Counted from the stretch's first letter, positions 33,681 to 43,018 are shown. The stretch: 64,000 nucleotides of DNA from Bacillota bacterium (GCA_003242675.1 QGVE01000001.1:26631-90630); one strand, 5' to 3'. Program-made: numbers and translations. The notes: generated from the letters alone by a model not told the origin.

Positions 33681-35699
33681 GTGACGGCAACGATGCTGCC
33701 TGGTCTGATCGTAGGCATCCTGCTCGCGGGGGCGCTGCTGGTGGCTGTGGCTCCGCTGCGCGGCCGCTTCCTCGCCTGGCTCGGCGCCCTGACGGGGCTG
33801 CTGTCGGGGCTGTTCCTGGCCTGGCTGGGAGTGGAGGTCCTGACCGGCGGGCCGTTGGAGCTCCAGTGGGGCCCGGGGCTGCCCATGGACGGCCTTCCCT
33901 TCTCCCTCGCCCTGCGCGTGGACAGCCTGAGCGCGCTGTTCCTTCTCCTGCTGGCTGTCGTGCCCGCCGCGGCGCTGCTCTTCTCCGTGGAGTACTTCGA
34001 GGGACAGCCGGAAGAGGCGGTGCGCCGCTTCTTCAGCCCGTTCCTCGTCCTCCTGGCCGCCATGGTCACGGTGGTGATGGCGGACGACTGGATCCTGTTC
34101 CTCTTTGCCTGGGAGATCATGAGCCTGGCCTCTTACCTGCTGGTGATGTGGGAGTGGCGGAAGGAGCGGAACGCCCGGGCGGCCTGGCTCTACCTGGTGA
34201 CGACCCACATCGCCGGCAGCGGCATGCTGCTGGCCGCCTGCTGGCTCTCGGTTCAGGGCGGCAGCTTCGGCTTCAGCGAGACGGCTGCGGCGCTGCTCGC
34301 TGCCTTTGAGTCCACGCCGCTGCTGGCCAACCTGATGGTGGCTGCGTTCGCCCTGGGCTTCCTGGCCAAGGGCGCCACCTTCCCGCTCCACTTCTGGCTG
34401 CCGGACGCTCAGGGTGCGGCCCCGGTCACCGTGGCGGCTACCCTGTCTGGCCTGGTCGAGAAGATGGGCGTCTACGGAATCATCCGCCTCTTCCTGTTCA
34501 TGCTGCCCGCCGGCAGCGACTGGGCCGTCACCTGGGGCCTGCTGCTGGCCACCCTGGGGACCGCCTCCATGGTGCTGGGCAACATCCGCTCCCTGGGCGA
34601 GCAGAACACCAAGCGGCTGGTGGCCCAGAGCAGCATCGGGCAGATGGGCTACATCGTGCTGAGCCTGGGGATGGCGGTGGCCCTCGCCGGCCGGGCGCCC
34701 CTGCTGTCGGCGGTGGCCTTTGTCGGCGCCCTCTACCACGCCATCAACCACGCCTTCTTCAAGCCGATGCTCTTCCTGACCGTAGGCAGCATCTACCGCC
34801 GGACCGGCAGCTTCGACCTCCGGGGTCTGGGTGGCCTGGTGGACAAGATGCCGGCGGTGGCGGGCATCACCCTGCTGGGCGCCCTGGCCATCGCAGGCAC
34901 GCCGCCCCTGAACGGCTTCGCCAGCAAGTGGCTGATCTACCGGGCGGCGGTCTTCGGCGGACTGCACCTGCCGGTGCTGGCGGTCTACGGCGTCATCGCC
35001 ATCTTCATCAGCACCGTGAGCCTGGCGGCCTACCTGAAGTACTTCGGCGCGGCCTTCCTGGGAACGCCCGGCGCGGACTCCCGGGAGGCCAAGGCCGGTC
35101 CTGAATCCGGCCTGATGCTGATTCCGCAGGCGGCGCTTGCGGTCGGCTGCGTGGTGCTGGGCCTCTGGCCCCAGCCGGTGGTCTCCGGCGCCCTGGCGGC
35201 TCTGAAGGCGGCCCCTGGCGCTGCGGCCTACGGCGCCGGCGCGACGGCCGCCGAGGTGATGGGCGGGCTGCTGGGCGGCCCGGGCTACCGGCCGGGGGCT
35301 GTCCTGCTGGCCCTGGTGGTCTGCGCTCTGATTACCTGGGTCGTCTGGCAGATGGGCGTGCCGGCGACGCGCCCCACCACGCCGTGGTTCGGCGGAGAGG
35401 TGCTGCCGGAGAGCGAGGCCCGGGTGGGCTCGGAACACCTCTATCGTTCCTTCCTGGCACGGTACAAGGCCCTATTGGCCCCGCTCTGGGATCCCCGGTT
35501 CCGGGTGCCAGAGTGGCTGGAGCCGGTGCTGGACGCCGACCGGTGGCTGTTCGGGCCCATCTACCGGGCCTATGAAGGCCTCAGCCGCCTGGTGGTCCGG
35601 CGGCATCGGGGCCGGGTGAAGGGCTACGTCGCCTGGCAGCTGCTGGCTGTCGTCCTGATGATCGTCCTCCTGGTTGGGACGGAAGGGGGTCTGCTCTGA
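33681..35699 (+). CDS. hyfB: Hydrogenase membrane subunit, HyfB-like (NuoL family)
   Basis: A 672-residue membrane subunit, the same length as E. coli HyfB. It has the family core: DDWILFLFAWEIMSLASYLL, LGFLAKGATFPLHFWLPDAQ (Lys-His pair), AAPVTVAATLSGLVEKMGVYG, SIGQMGYI and LYHAINHAFFKPMLFL, with extra C-terminal helices after residue 500. It starts with GTG immediately after the hyfD stop (GGGGGGTGAGCTAG). The second of three antiporter-like subunits in the operon, it supports ion pumping coupled to H2 evolution or uptake. Confidence 0.9.
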   Translation: MTATMLPGLIVGILLAGALLVAVAPLRGRFLAWLGALTGLLSGLFLAWLGVEVLTGGPLELQWGPGLPMDGLPFSLALRVDSLSALFLLLLAVVPAAALLFSVEYFEGQPEEAVRRFFSPFLVLLAAMVTVVMADDWILFLFAWEIMSLASYLLVMWEWRKERNARAAWLYLVTTHIAGSGMLLAACWLSVQGGSFGFSETAAALLAAFESTPLLANLMVAAFALGFLAKGATFPLHFWLPDAQGAAPVTVAATLSGLVEKMGVYGIIRLFLFMLPAGSDWAVTWGLLLATLGTASMVLGNIRSLGEQNTKRLVAQSSIGQMGYIVLSLGMAVALAGRAPLLSAVAFVGALYHAINHAFFKPMLFLTVGSIYRRTGSFDLRGLGGLVDKMPAVAGITLLGALAIAGTPPLNGFASKWLIYRAAVFGGLHLPVLAVYGVIAIFISTVSLAAYLKYFGAAFLGTPGADSREAKAGPESGLMLIPQAALAVGCVVLGLWPQPVVSGALAALKAAPGAAAYGAGATAAEVMGGLLGGPGYRPGAVLLALVVCALITWVVWQMGVPATRPTTPWFGGEVLPESEARVGSEHLYRSFLARYKALLAPLWDPRFRVPEWLEPVLDADRWLFGPIYRAYEGLSRLVVRRHRGRVKGYVAWQLLAVVLMIVLLVGTEGGLL

Positions 35700-37255
35700 T
35701 GGTGACGCATCGCGAAATCCCCGTCTCGCGGGAAGCGCTGGTGGCCGAGGCCCGGCGGCTGGTGGAGGGCGGCGCCCGGTTCATCACCTCCGTGGGCACG
35801 GACATGCGCCCCAGGGGCGGCGGCTTTGAAGTTCGCTACCTGTTTGCCCACGATCGCGAGGGCGCGGTGAGCGACCTGGTGGTGGCGGTGCCTGCGGATG
35901 ACCCGGTACTGCCCTCCGTCACGGCTGCCACCCCCGCCGTGGGGTGGGCGGAGCGGGAGGTCTACGACCTGCTGGGAATCCGGTTCGAAGGGCACCCCGA
36001 CCCGCGCCGGCTGGTGGTCGCCGACGACTGGCCTGCCGACGTGTTCCCCCTGCGCAAGGATGTGCCCCACAACTACCGGCCGCCCCGGGTCGACAACGCG
36101 CCCCCGGCGGTGAAGCCCACCGCCCCCGGCACCACGGTGGTGCCCGTGGGTCCCTTCTTCCCCACCCTGGAGGAACCCGCCTACTTCCGGCTGTTCGTGG
36201 AAGGGGAGGAAGTGGTGGGATGCGACTACCGGGGCTTCTACAGCCACCGGGGCGTGGAGAAGTTGGCCGAGACCCTGAAGTACGACCAGGTGCCCTTCCT
36301 CTCGGAGCGCATCTGCGGCATCTGCGGCTTCGTCCACAGCACCAGCTTCTGCCAGGCCGTGGAGAACGCGGCCGGTGTGGAGGTGCCTGCCCGGGCCCGC
36401 TACATCCGGACCGTGATGCTGGAGCTGGAGCGGATCCACAGCCACCTGCTCTGGCTGGGTCTGGCCGCCCACATCGTCGGCTTTGACACCGTCTTCATGC
36501 AGGCCTGGCGGGTCCGCGAGCCGGTGATGTGGATCGCCGAGGAGATCACCGGCAACCGGAAGACCTACGGCATGAACCTGCCCGGCGGCGTGCGCCGGGA
36601 CCTGACCCCCGAGGCGATCCAGAAGCTGCGGGATGTGCTGGACAAGGTGGAGAAGGAGACCGCCGCCCTGGCCCGGGCGTTGGAGAAGGATACCGTTCTG
36701 CGGAGCCGCCTCGAGGGGGTAGGGGTCCTGACCCGGGAGAAGGCCGTGGAGTGGGCCGTGATCGGTCCCACCGCCCGGGCCTCCGGGCTGGAGCAGGATG
36801 TGCGGGTGGACTACCCCTACGCCGCCTACGCCGATCTGGAGCCTAAGGTGGCGGTCCGGACGGCCGGGGACATCTGGGCCCGGTTGGAGGTCCGGCTGGA
36901 GGAGACCTTTGAGGCGATCCGGCTGATCCGGGCGGCCGTGGCCAACCTGCCGGACGGGCCGCTGTCGGTGGCCGTGCGGGGGATTCCCGCCGGGAAGGTA
37001 GGCATCAGCCTCATCGAGGCCCCCCGGGGGCAGTGCTGCCACTTCGTCATCACCGGCGAGGACGGCAAGCCCTATCGCTGGCGGGTGCTGGCCCCCACGT
37101 ACATGCAGCTGCAGTGCATCGCCGAGATGGTGAATCCGGGAACGACGGTGGCCGACTTCCCGATCATCGCCGCTTCCATCGACCCCTGCTTCTCCTGCAC
37201 GGAGCGGATGGAGATTGTCCGTCGGAAGCCTGCGGAAGGGAGGGAGGGTGCATGA
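35699..37255 (+). CDS. hyfG: Group 4 [NiFe] hydrogenase large subunit, NuoC-NuoD fusion (HyfG/HycE-like)
   Basis: Catalytic subunit carrying the Ni-Fe centre. Residues 1-150 are a NuoC-like domain (EREVYDLLGIRFEGHPDPRR); the rest is the large-subunit domain. Both nickel-binding motifs are intact: L1 RICGICGFVH with Cys206 and Cys209, and L2 DPCFSCTER with Cys497 and Cys500, so this is a true hydrogenase and not a complex I subunit. Fifteen residues follow Arg503, a removable C-terminal peptide like that of HycE, and a matching protease gene lies downstream. The start codon overlaps the hyfB stop. The order NuoC+D fused is typical of Hyf/Hyc enzymes, not of CooH. Confidence 0.95.
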   Translation: MVTHREIPVSREALVAEARRLVEGGARFITSVGTDMRPRGGGFEVRYLFAHDREGAVSDLVVAVPADDPVLPSVTAATPAVGWAEREVYDLLGIRFEGHPDPRRLVVADDWPADVFPLRKDVPHNYRPPRVDNAPPAVKPTAPGTTVVPVGPFFPTLEEPAYFRLFVEGEEVVGCDYRGFYSHRGVEKLAETLKYDQVPFLSERICGICGFVHSTSFCQAVENAAGVEVPARARYIRTVMLELERIHSHLLWLGLAAHIVGFDTVFMQAWRVREPVMWIAEEITGNRKTYGMNLPGGVRRDLTPEAIQKLRDVLDKVEKETAALARALEKDTVLRSRLEGVGVLTREKAVEWAVIGPTARASGLEQDVRVDYPYAAYADLEPKVAVRTAGDIWARLEVRLEETFEAIRLIRAAVANLPDGPLSVAVRGIPAGKVGISLIEAPRGQCCHFVITGEDGKPYRWRVLAPTYMQLQCIAEMVNPGTTVADFPIIAASIDPCFSCTERMEIVRRKPAEGREGA

Positions 37256-38157
37256 TGGCCACGATCGGAGCGGCTCTCTACAACCTGGCCTTCGCGATGC
37301 TGCTGTCGCCCCTCTATGCGGGCATCACCCGGAAGCTGAGGGCCCGCCTCCACTCCCGGCAGGGTCCGTCCGTGCTCCAGCCTTACTACGACCTGCTGAA
37401 GCTGATGGGCAAGGATGACTGCCAGGTCAGCCCGGACCTTCTCCACCGGGCGGCGCCGATGATCGTCTTCACCGGCGCGATCGCCGCGGCCATGCTGGTG
37501 CCCATGGGATTCCGGGCGCCCCTCGACTTCGGCGGGGATGGACTGGTGCTGATCTACCTCCTGACCTTCTCCGCCATCGGCACGGTGCTGGCCGGCCTCT
37601 CTTCCCGCAATCCCTTTGCCGCCACCGGCGCCAGCCGTGAGATCATGCTGCTGCTCGTCGTGGAGCCCGTGATGGCCGCCGCATTCTTCACCTTCGCGGC
37701 GAAGATGGGCAGCCTGGGGCTCTGGGAGATCGCCACCGGCGTCGCCGAGAAGGGCTGGGCTCCTTCCCTGGTGATTGCGTTCATCGCCGCGCTGCTGGTG
37801 ATTCAGGCGGAGTCGGCCAAGCTCCCCTTCGACATCGTCGAGGCGGAGACCGAGATCGTCGGGGGTCCGTTCCTGGAGTACTCCGGCATCTCCCTTGCCG
37901 CGTTTGAATGGGCGATGATGATCCGCCGGGTGGTGCTGGCTTCCCTCCTGGCCGCCTTGATGGGCCAGTGGCCCGTTGGGGCCTCGCCGGCGGTGGGGCT
38001 GCTGCTGCACCCCCTGAAGGTCCTGCTGGTGCTCTGCCTGGTGGAGGTCGTGGCGGTTCTGAACCCCCGTGTTCGCATCACCCAGGCGATGCGGTTCTAC
38101 GAAGGAGCCGGCGCACTGGCCCTGGCTGGCCTGCTGACCGCCGTCTTCGGCATGTAG
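37252..38157 (+). CDS. hyfC: Hydrogenase membrane anchor, HyfC-like (NuoH family)
   Basis: A 301-residue membrane protein of the NuoH/HycD type that links the soluble hydrogenase arm to the pump. Typical loops are present: RLHSRQGPSVLQPYYDLLKLMGKDD, LSSRNPFAATGASREIMLLL, ESAKLPFDIVEAETEIVGG and FLEYSG. The ATG at 37252 overlaps the hyfG stop (ATGATG/TGA) and follows GGGAGGGAGGG. Confidence 0.93.
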   Translation: MMATIGAALYNLAFAMLLSPLYAGITRKLRARLHSRQGPSVLQPYYDLLKLMGKDDCQVSPDLLHRAAPMIVFTGAIAAAMLVPMGFRAPLDFGGDGLVLIYLLTFSAIGTVLAGLSSRNPFAATGASREIMLLLVVEPVMAAAFFTFAAKMGSLGLWEIATGVAEKGWAPSLVIAFIAALLVIQAESAKLPFDIVEAETEIVGGPFLEYSGISLAAFEWAMMIRRVVLASLLAALMGQWPVGASPAVGLLLHPLKVLLVLCLVEVVAVLNPRVRITQAMRFYEGAGALALAGLLTAVFGM

Positions 38158-38169
38158 GGAGGGAGCGCC

Positions 38170-38682
38170 ATGTTGACTGCGAAACTGCGCGAGCTGGCGC
38201 TGGTGCTGGGAACCGGCCGGGTGACCCTGCCCTACCCCAGGGCGCCCCGTCCCCCCGCAGAAGGGTTCCGGGGGCTGCCCACGGTGGACGGAACCAAGTG
38301 TGTGGGCTGCGGCGCCTGCGCCCTGGTCTGCCCGGCCCGGCTGATCACCCTGGAGGACCAGGGGACGTGGAAGGTCCTCACCGCCGACCTGGCTCGCTGC
38401 ACCTACTGCGCGCGCTGCGCCGAAGTCTGCCCCTACGGGGCGTTCCAGATGACTTCCCGGTTTGAGACCGCCGCGGTCGATCCCGCCAAGCTGCGGATCC
38501 ACGTGTCCCTGGAGCAGCTGCTCTGCCGGGAGTGCGGCCGGCCGATCCGGACCCGGCACATGATGGAGCAGACGGCGGCCAGGACCGGCAAGCCGGTGAA
38601 TCCCCAGACGGCCTACCTCTGCCACGTGTGCCGGAGGAGGGCCACCGCAGCCCGGGTCGCGTGGCCGAAGGGGGCGAAGTAG
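38170..38682 (+). CDS. hyfH: Hydrogenase polyferredoxin subunit, HyfH/HycF-like (NuoI family)
   Basis: A 170-residue protein with two [4Fe-4S] motifs (CVGCGACALVCP and CTYCARCAEVCPYGAF) and a C-terminal pair of CXXC motifs (CRECGR and CHVCRR) that could bind zinc or iron, as in HycF. It wires electrons from external ferredoxin to the small subunit. Spacing to neighbours is 12 and 3 bases. Confidence 0.92.
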   Translation: MLTAKLRELALVLGTGRVTLPYPRAPRPPAEGFRGLPTVDGTKCVGCGACALVCPARLITLEDQGTWKVLTADLARCTYCARCAEVCPYGAFQMTSRFETAAVDPAKLRIHVSLEQLLCRECGRPIRTRHMMEQTAARTGKPVNPQTAYLCHVCRRRATAARVAWPKGAK

Positions 38683-38685
38683 GAC

Positions 38686-39363
38686 ATGGAAAACACCTTT
38701 ACCCTGTTGGCCCTGCTGCTTCTGGCCTGCGGCGTGGGCGCTCTGGAGATCCGGGGTCTGCGCGGTGCGGTCACCGCCTACGCCGCCCAGGGCTTCCTCC
38801 TGGCGGGGCTGCTGGCGGCCGCCGCCTCGGTGGGACCGGTCCATCACCTCTTCGCCTGGGCGGTGACCCTGCTGATCAGCAAGGGCCTGATCATCCCCTG
38901 GATCATGTACCGGTACGCCGCCACCACCGGTGCGACGGACCAGGAGGCGGAGCCGCGGCTCGGGCGGGCGCTGCTGACCGGCCTGCTTTCCCTGGCGGTC
39001 TGGTATGTGGGCCGGGACGGGTTGCCCTGGCTGCTGGAGGGCGTTCAGGGAGCGGCTACCGCGGTGCCCGGTGGGCTGGGCTCGGCGGCCGCGATCCTGG
39101 TGCTGGCGCTTCTCGGCATCATCACCCACCGGGATACCTTCAAGGTGGCGGTGGCCGTGGGGCTGCTGGAAAACGGCGCCCACCTGTTCCTGGCCTGCGT
39201 GGCCTATACCATTCCAGAAACGATCAGCATCGCCGTGGTGACCGACGTCATCCTGGCGGTCTGGCTGCTCCTGCTGGTCGGCCGGGAGGCCGAGCGGAGC
39301 ACCGGCGTCCGGACAGACACGGCCCTGGACCGGGTAGGGCGTGAGGAGGTGAGCCGGTCATGA
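38686..39363 (+). CDS. hyfE: Hydrogenase membrane subunit, HyfE-like (NuoK-related)
   Basis: A 225-residue membrane protein equal in size to HyfE (216), with about seven hydrophobic helices and the acidic membrane residue in VAVGLLENGAHLFLACVAYT. ITHRDTFKVAVAVGLLENG is the recognisable core. It overlaps hyfF by four bases (ATGA). It supplies NuoK-like helices to the pump module. Confidence 0.85.
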   Translation: MENTFTLLALLLLACGVGALEIRGLRGAVTAYAAQGFLLAGLLAAAASVGPVHHLFAWAVTLLISKGLIIPWIMYRYAATTGATDQEAEPRLGRALLTGLLSLAVWYVGRDGLPWLLEGVQGAATAVPGGLGSAAAILVLALLGIITHRDTFKVAVAVGLLENGAHLFLACVAYTIPETISIAVVTDVILAVWLLLLVGREAERSTGVRTDTALDRVGREEVSRS

Positions 39364-40880
39364 CACCCATGGCCGCGTCCTGGCTCCCGATTCTGCTGAT
39401 CCTGATCCCCGCCCTGGGTGGCTGCCTGGAGTTCCTCACCGGCCGTCGGAAGGCCGGCTCTGACCAGGCGGAAGCCGTCTCCGGGGCCGGGCGCTGGGCA
39501 GTGCTCTCAGCGGGACTCGACCTGGTGCTTGCCGTGGTCAGCCTCGTGATGCTCCAGAGCGGGCACTCCCTCGCCTTTGGCGGAGCCTTCCTGGCGGCCG
39601 ACGGACTGGGGCTGACCGTGGCGACCATGGCCTCGCTCCTCGGCCTCATCGGCCTGGGCCAGGCCCGGCGCCATCTGGCGAAGGAAGTCGCCGCCGGCCG
39701 GGCGGAGTCGGCGCGGCTGCCCATGCTCTTCGGGTGCAGCGCCCTCTTCGTGGCGGCGGTGAACTGGGCGGCCCTGAACGATCACGTGATCCTGCTCTAC
39801 GCGGCGGTGGAGCTGACCACCATCGTCACGATCCTGCCGGTTGCCTTCTACCGGCGGCGCACCTCCTGGGAAGCGGCCTATAAGTACGCCCTGCTGAACA
39901 CCATCGGGCTGACGGGCGGTCTCCTGGGGCTGGCCGTCCTCTACGGTGCCGCGGCGCCGGTGCTGGGCGGACAGGCCTTCAGCCTCACGGCGCTGGCGGC
40001 GGCGGGCGCCGAGCTGCCACCGCGGGCCGCGGCGCTGGCAGGGGCCCTGATCCTCTGCGGATTCGGCACCAAGGCCGGCCTGGTGCCCATGCACGCCTGG
40101 CTGCCGGATGCCTATCAGGAGAGCCCCGGCGGTTTCATCGCCCTCTTCTCCGGCGTGGGCACCAAGATTGCCCTGGTGGCCATGGCCCGGGTCCTGCCGC
40201 CCCTGATCGCCGCAGCGCCGGCGCTGGGGACGGCTCTGATGGTGGTGGCGGGCATCAGCATGCTGGTGGGTATCATCTGCGCCTTTGGGCAGGATAATCT
40301 GCTGCGGCTTCTGGGGTACTCCAGCGTGAGTCAGATGGGGTACATCGCCCTGGGCCTGTCCCTGGGCACCGCGGCAGGCGCCGCCGCTGCCGGCTACCAC
40401 ATCGTGAGCCACGGCCTGCTGAAGGCCCTGCTGTTCCTGTGTGCCTCGGAGGTCTGCCAGGCGGCAGGCACTGCCCGCATCTCGGCTTTGGCCGGGCGGC
40501 GCCATCCCCGGTGGGCCGGGACCCTCTTCCTGCTGGGCGCCGTGGGCCTGGGCGGCGTTCCGCCGCTGCCGGCCTTCTGGAGCAAGTTCCAGATCTTCGC
40601 CGCCACGGCCCAGGCCGGCCATCCCTGGGCTGCAGGGGTCGCGGTGCTGACCAGCCTGCTGACCATCACGACGCTCATCTGGGCGGGCGCCCGGATCTTC
40701 CTCAGCCATGCCGAGGAGGGCGGCGCGCAAGGGCCGGAGGAGGGCACGGCGGCGGCCCTGCCTGTGCCCTGGCTGGTGGCGGCGCTGGCGGTCGCGGTCT
40801 TTGCCGCCGGCCTGGTCCCGGGATGGATGACGGCGCTCCTCAGCCGGTCCGCCCAGATCCTGACGGCCATGGGGGTGTAG
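39360..40880 (+). CDS. hyfF: Hydrogenase membrane subunit, HyfF-like (NuoN/M family)
   Basis: A 506-residue third antiporter-like subunit. Core motifs: LYAAVELTTIVTILPVAFYR (membrane Glu), LCGFGTKAGLVPMHAWLPDAY (Lys and HAWLPDA), FIALFSGVGTKIALVAM, LGYSSVSQMGYIALGLSLG and HIVSHGLLKALLFLCASEV. It matches HyfF (526 residues) in size and operon position. Confidence 0.9.
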   Translation: MTPMAASWLPILLILIPALGGCLEFLTGRRKAGSDQAEAVSGAGRWAVLSAGLDLVLAVVSLVMLQSGHSLAFGGAFLAADGLGLTVATMASLLGLIGLGQARRHLAKEVAAGRAESARLPMLFGCSALFVAAVNWAALNDHVILLYAAVELTTIVTILPVAFYRRRTSWEAAYKYALLNTIGLTGGLLGLAVLYGAAAPVLGGQAFSLTALAAAGAELPPRAAALAGALILCGFGTKAGLVPMHAWLPDAYQESPGGFIALFSGVGTKIALVAMARVLPPLIAAAPALGTALMVVAGISMLVGIICAFGQDNLLRLLGYSSVSQMGYIALGLSLGTAAGAAAAGYHIVSHGLLKALLFLCASEVCQAAGTARISALAGRRHPRWAGTLFLLGAVGLGGVPPLPAFWSKFQIFAATAQAGHPWAAGVAVLTSLLTITTLIWAGARIFLSHAEEGGAQGPEEGTAAALPVPWLVAALAVAVFAAGLVPGWMTALLSRSAQILTAMGV

Positions 40881-40883
40881 CGT

Positions 40884-41447
40884 ATGGCCCTGCGTGATCT
40901 GCTCTCTCCGCTGGTGCAGCGTGCGTTCAAGCGGTCGCTGTGGGTCTACCACGCCAACGCGGGCTCCTGCAACGGCTGCGACATCGAAGAGGTCTGCGCC
41001 TTTACGCCGTACTACGACGCCGAGCGCTTCGGCCTGAAGCTGGTGGGATCCCCCCGGCATGCGGATGTGCTGCTGGTGTCGGGACCGGTCACCCGGCAGG
41101 CCCGGGAGCGGCTGCTCAGGCTGTACGAGGCCATGGCGAAGCCCTGCGTGGTCATTGCGGTAGGCTCCTGCGCCACCGGTGGCGGCGTCTGGTTTGATAC
41201 CTACGGCACCGAGGGGAACCTGAAGGAGATCCTGCCCGTGGACTACTTCATCCCCGGGTGCCCGCCCCGGCCTGAGGCGATCCTCTACGGCATCGCCGTG
41301 GCGATGGGGCTGGTGGATGCCAAGGTGGAGCCCACCATCTACCAGGATGAGCCGTCGGAGGGGAGCGCCGATGCCACAGCCGGAGGAGATCAGGCGGCTG
41401 CTGCGGCAGCGTTTGTCGGGGCGGCTGACCGTGGTGGGGATCGGTAA
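40884..41447 (+). CDS. hyfI: Group 4 [NiFe] hydrogenase small subunit, HyfI-like (NuoB family)
   Basis: Carries the proximal [4Fe-4S] cluster that passes electrons to the Ni-Fe site. Ligands are Cys29 and Cys32 (GSCNGCDIE), Cys96 (GSCATGG) and Cys126 (PGCPPRP). The conserved core ends near residue 155. The last 30 residues are a low-complexity Ala/Gly/Asp tail whose DNA overlaps the start of the protease gene by 77 bases, so the tail may be non-conserved. ATG 40884 follows GGGGGTGTAGCGT. Confidence 0.93.
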   Translation: MALRDLLSPLVQRAFKRSLWVYHANAGSCNGCDIEEVCAFTPYYDAERFGLKLVGSPRHADVLLVSGPVTRQARERLLRLYEAMAKPCVVIAVGSCATGGGVWFDTYGTEGNLKEILPVDYFIPGCPPRPEAILYGIAVAMGLVDAKVEPTIYQDEPSEGSADATAGGDQAAAAAAFVGAADRGGDR

Positions 41448-41898
41448 CGCCGGCCGGGGTGATGATCGAGCCGGGCTGCGGGTGGCCCGGCTGCTCCGGC
41501 GCCTCGCGACGCCGGGCGGCCCGGGCCCCCTTTCACTGGCCGACGTGATCGAGGCGCACACGTCTCCGGAGGCGTACGCAGGGGCCATCGCCGCCTCGGC
41601 GCCGGAGACCGTGCTGCTGGTGGACGCGGCCGACCTGGGCGAGCCCCCGGGCGCCGTGGCCCTGGTGGAGGAGGCGGATCTGGCCGAGCGACCCGGCTGG
41701 GAGGTGCACCGACCTCCCCTGGCCCTGCTGATGCGATACCTCGCCCTGCGCACCGGCGCCCGCGTGCTGCTTTTGGCGATCCAGCCCAAGGACACCAGCT
41801 GGGGCGCGCCGATGTCGCCCGCGGTGCGGCGAAGCACCGGGGCCGTGGTGCGGGGGCTGCTGGCGGCGCTGAAGGAGGGTCAGGGGTGCACGAACTGA
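41371..41898 (+). CDS. Hydrogenase maturation protease (HycI/HyaD family)
   Basis: Endopeptidase that removes the C-terminal peptide of the hydrogenase large subunit after nickel insertion. Its 175 residues include the family start LTVVGIGNAGRGDDRAGLRV (nickel-sensing Asp in GDD), ETVLLVDAADLGEPPG (second conserved Asp) and IQPKDTSWG. ATG 41371 is preceded by GGAGGGGAG and lies inside the 3' end of hyfI in another frame. It overlaps hypA by 13 bases. Its target is presumably the HyfG-like tail after Arg503. Confidence 0.9.
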   Translation: MPQPEEIRRLLRQRLSGRLTVVGIGNAGRGDDRAGLRVARLLRRLATPGGPGPLSLADVIEAHTSPEAYAGAIAASAPETVLLVDAADLGEPPGAVALVEEADLAERPGWEVHRPPLALLMRYLALRTGARVLLLAIQPKDTSWGAPMSPAVRRSTGAVVRGLLAALKEGQGCTN

Positions 41899-42230
41899 GC
41901 CTTGCGCAGGCCATCATCGATCGGGTCAGCGAAGACGCCCGGCAGCGGGGAATCCGGCAGGTCCGGCGGGTGACCCTGCGGGTGGGGGAGTGGTCCGCCG
42001 TCCTGCCGGACTCGCTGGCCTTCGGCTTTGAACTCCTGGCGCAGGCCGCAGGCGAGCCCGTGGCCGGCGCCCAGCTGGTCATCCACATGGTGCCGGCGGA
42101 AGGGGAGTGCCCCGCCTGCGGGCACCGGTTCCCGACGGGGGAGACAGGGCTCCGCTGCCCCGCCTGCGGCGGGTCGGCCCGGCTGGTGGCCGGGGGCGAG
42201 CTGGACATCGAATCCTACGAAGGGGAGTGA
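41886..42230 (+). CDS. hypA: Nickel metallochaperone HypA
   Basis: Delivers nickel to the hydrogenase large subunit with HypB. The 114-residue protein begins MHEL, which provides the N-terminal His2 nickel ligand, and has a zinc site made of CPAC and CPAC near residues 77-99. The GTG start (GTG CAC GAA CTG) overlaps the protease stop. Nickel delivery may serve both the hydrogenase and CODH. Confidence 0.95.
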   Translation: MHELSLAQAIIDRVSEDARQRGIRQVRRVTLRVGEWSAVLPDSLAFGFELLAQAAGEPVAGAQLVIHMVPAEGECPACGHRFPTGETGLRCPACGGSARLVAGGELDIESYEGE

Positions 42231-42235
42231 ACCGG

Positions 42236-42889
42236 GTGGAGATCAAGGTGGTGGAGCGCATCCTCAAGGCCAACGACGCCGTGGCCAGGGCCAACCGGGC
42301 CCGGTTTGACGCTGCCGGCGTGCGGGTCGTCAATCTCATCGGTTCCCCCGGCTCGGGCAAGACCACCGTGGTGGAGCGGACGGTGGCCGTTCTGAAGGAG
42401 CGGCTGCGCCTCGCCTGCATCGAGGGCGACCCCTATACCAGCCGGGATGCCCAGCGGGTCGCCGCCCTGGGCGTGCCCACCGTGCAGATCAACACGCGCG
42501 GCGGCTGCCATCTGGACGCCGCCCTGGTGGCGCAGGCCCTGGAGAGCCTGGACCTGACTGGCGTGGATCTGCTGCTGATCGAGAATGTGGGCAACCTGCT
42601 CTGCCCGTCCCAGTACGACCTGGGCGAGCATGACACGGTCGTGGTGCTCTCCGTGACGGAGGGGGCCGACAAGCCGGAGAAGTACCCGGCGGCCTTTCAG
42701 CGGGCTTCTGCGGTGGTGATCAACAAGATCGACCTCCTCTCCTTCACGGATGTGGGTTTGGACGAACTGACGGCGACGGTCCGCCGCTTCGGGCCGGATG
42801 CGGCGATTTTCCCCCTGTCCGCCCGCACGGGGGAGGGGATGGAGGCGTGGTGCGCGTGGCTGGCCGGGCGGATTGCGGCGAGAGCGTAA
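42236..42889 (+). CDS. hypB: Nickel-insertion GTPase HypB
   Basis: GTPase that drives nickel transfer from HypA. Its 217 residues have the P-loop GSPGSGKTT at about 36-44, EGDPYTSRDAQRV, RGGCHLDA (the metal site at the G domain), LLIENVGNLLCP, and NKIDLL. The N-terminal CXXCGC nickel motif and any poly-His tail are absent, as in many thermophilic forms. GTG 42236 is spaced 8 bases from AGGGGAG. hypC, hypD, hypE and hypF are not in the window. A strong terminator follows. Confidence 0.95.
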   Translation: MEIKVVERILKANDAVARANRARFDAAGVRVVNLIGSPGSGKTTVVERTVAVLKERLRLACIEGDPYTSRDAQRVAALGVPTVQINTRGGCHLDAALVAQALESLDLTGVDLLLIENVGNLLCPSQYDLGEHDTVVVLSVTEGADKPEKYPAAFQRASAVVINKIDLLSFTDVGLDELTATVRRFGPDAAIFPLSARTGEGMEAWCAWLAGRIAARA

Positions 42890-42945
42890 TCCGGCGGTGG
42901 GTGGAGCCGCACGCACCGAGCGCGATCAACGTCTGCCAAACAGCG

Positions 42946-42974
42946 AAACCCGAGCCCCGTTTGGCTCGGGTTTT
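42946..42974 (+). terminator. Terminator of the hydrogenase operon
   Basis: AAACCCGAGCC and GGCTCGGGTTT form an 11-bp perfect stem with a six-base loop, ending in a T-run. Confidence 0.9.
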
Positions 42975-43018
42975 CCGCTGATCGCTCCCCCTACCGGTAC
43001 GAAAGTCGCATCCGATGA

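Noticed and set aside
42995..43015. GAAAGTCGCA, resembling the tip of a group II intron domain V
   Set aside because: The pairing strand needed for the domain V stem is absent and no reverse transcriptase gene is nearby, so the match is probably chance.
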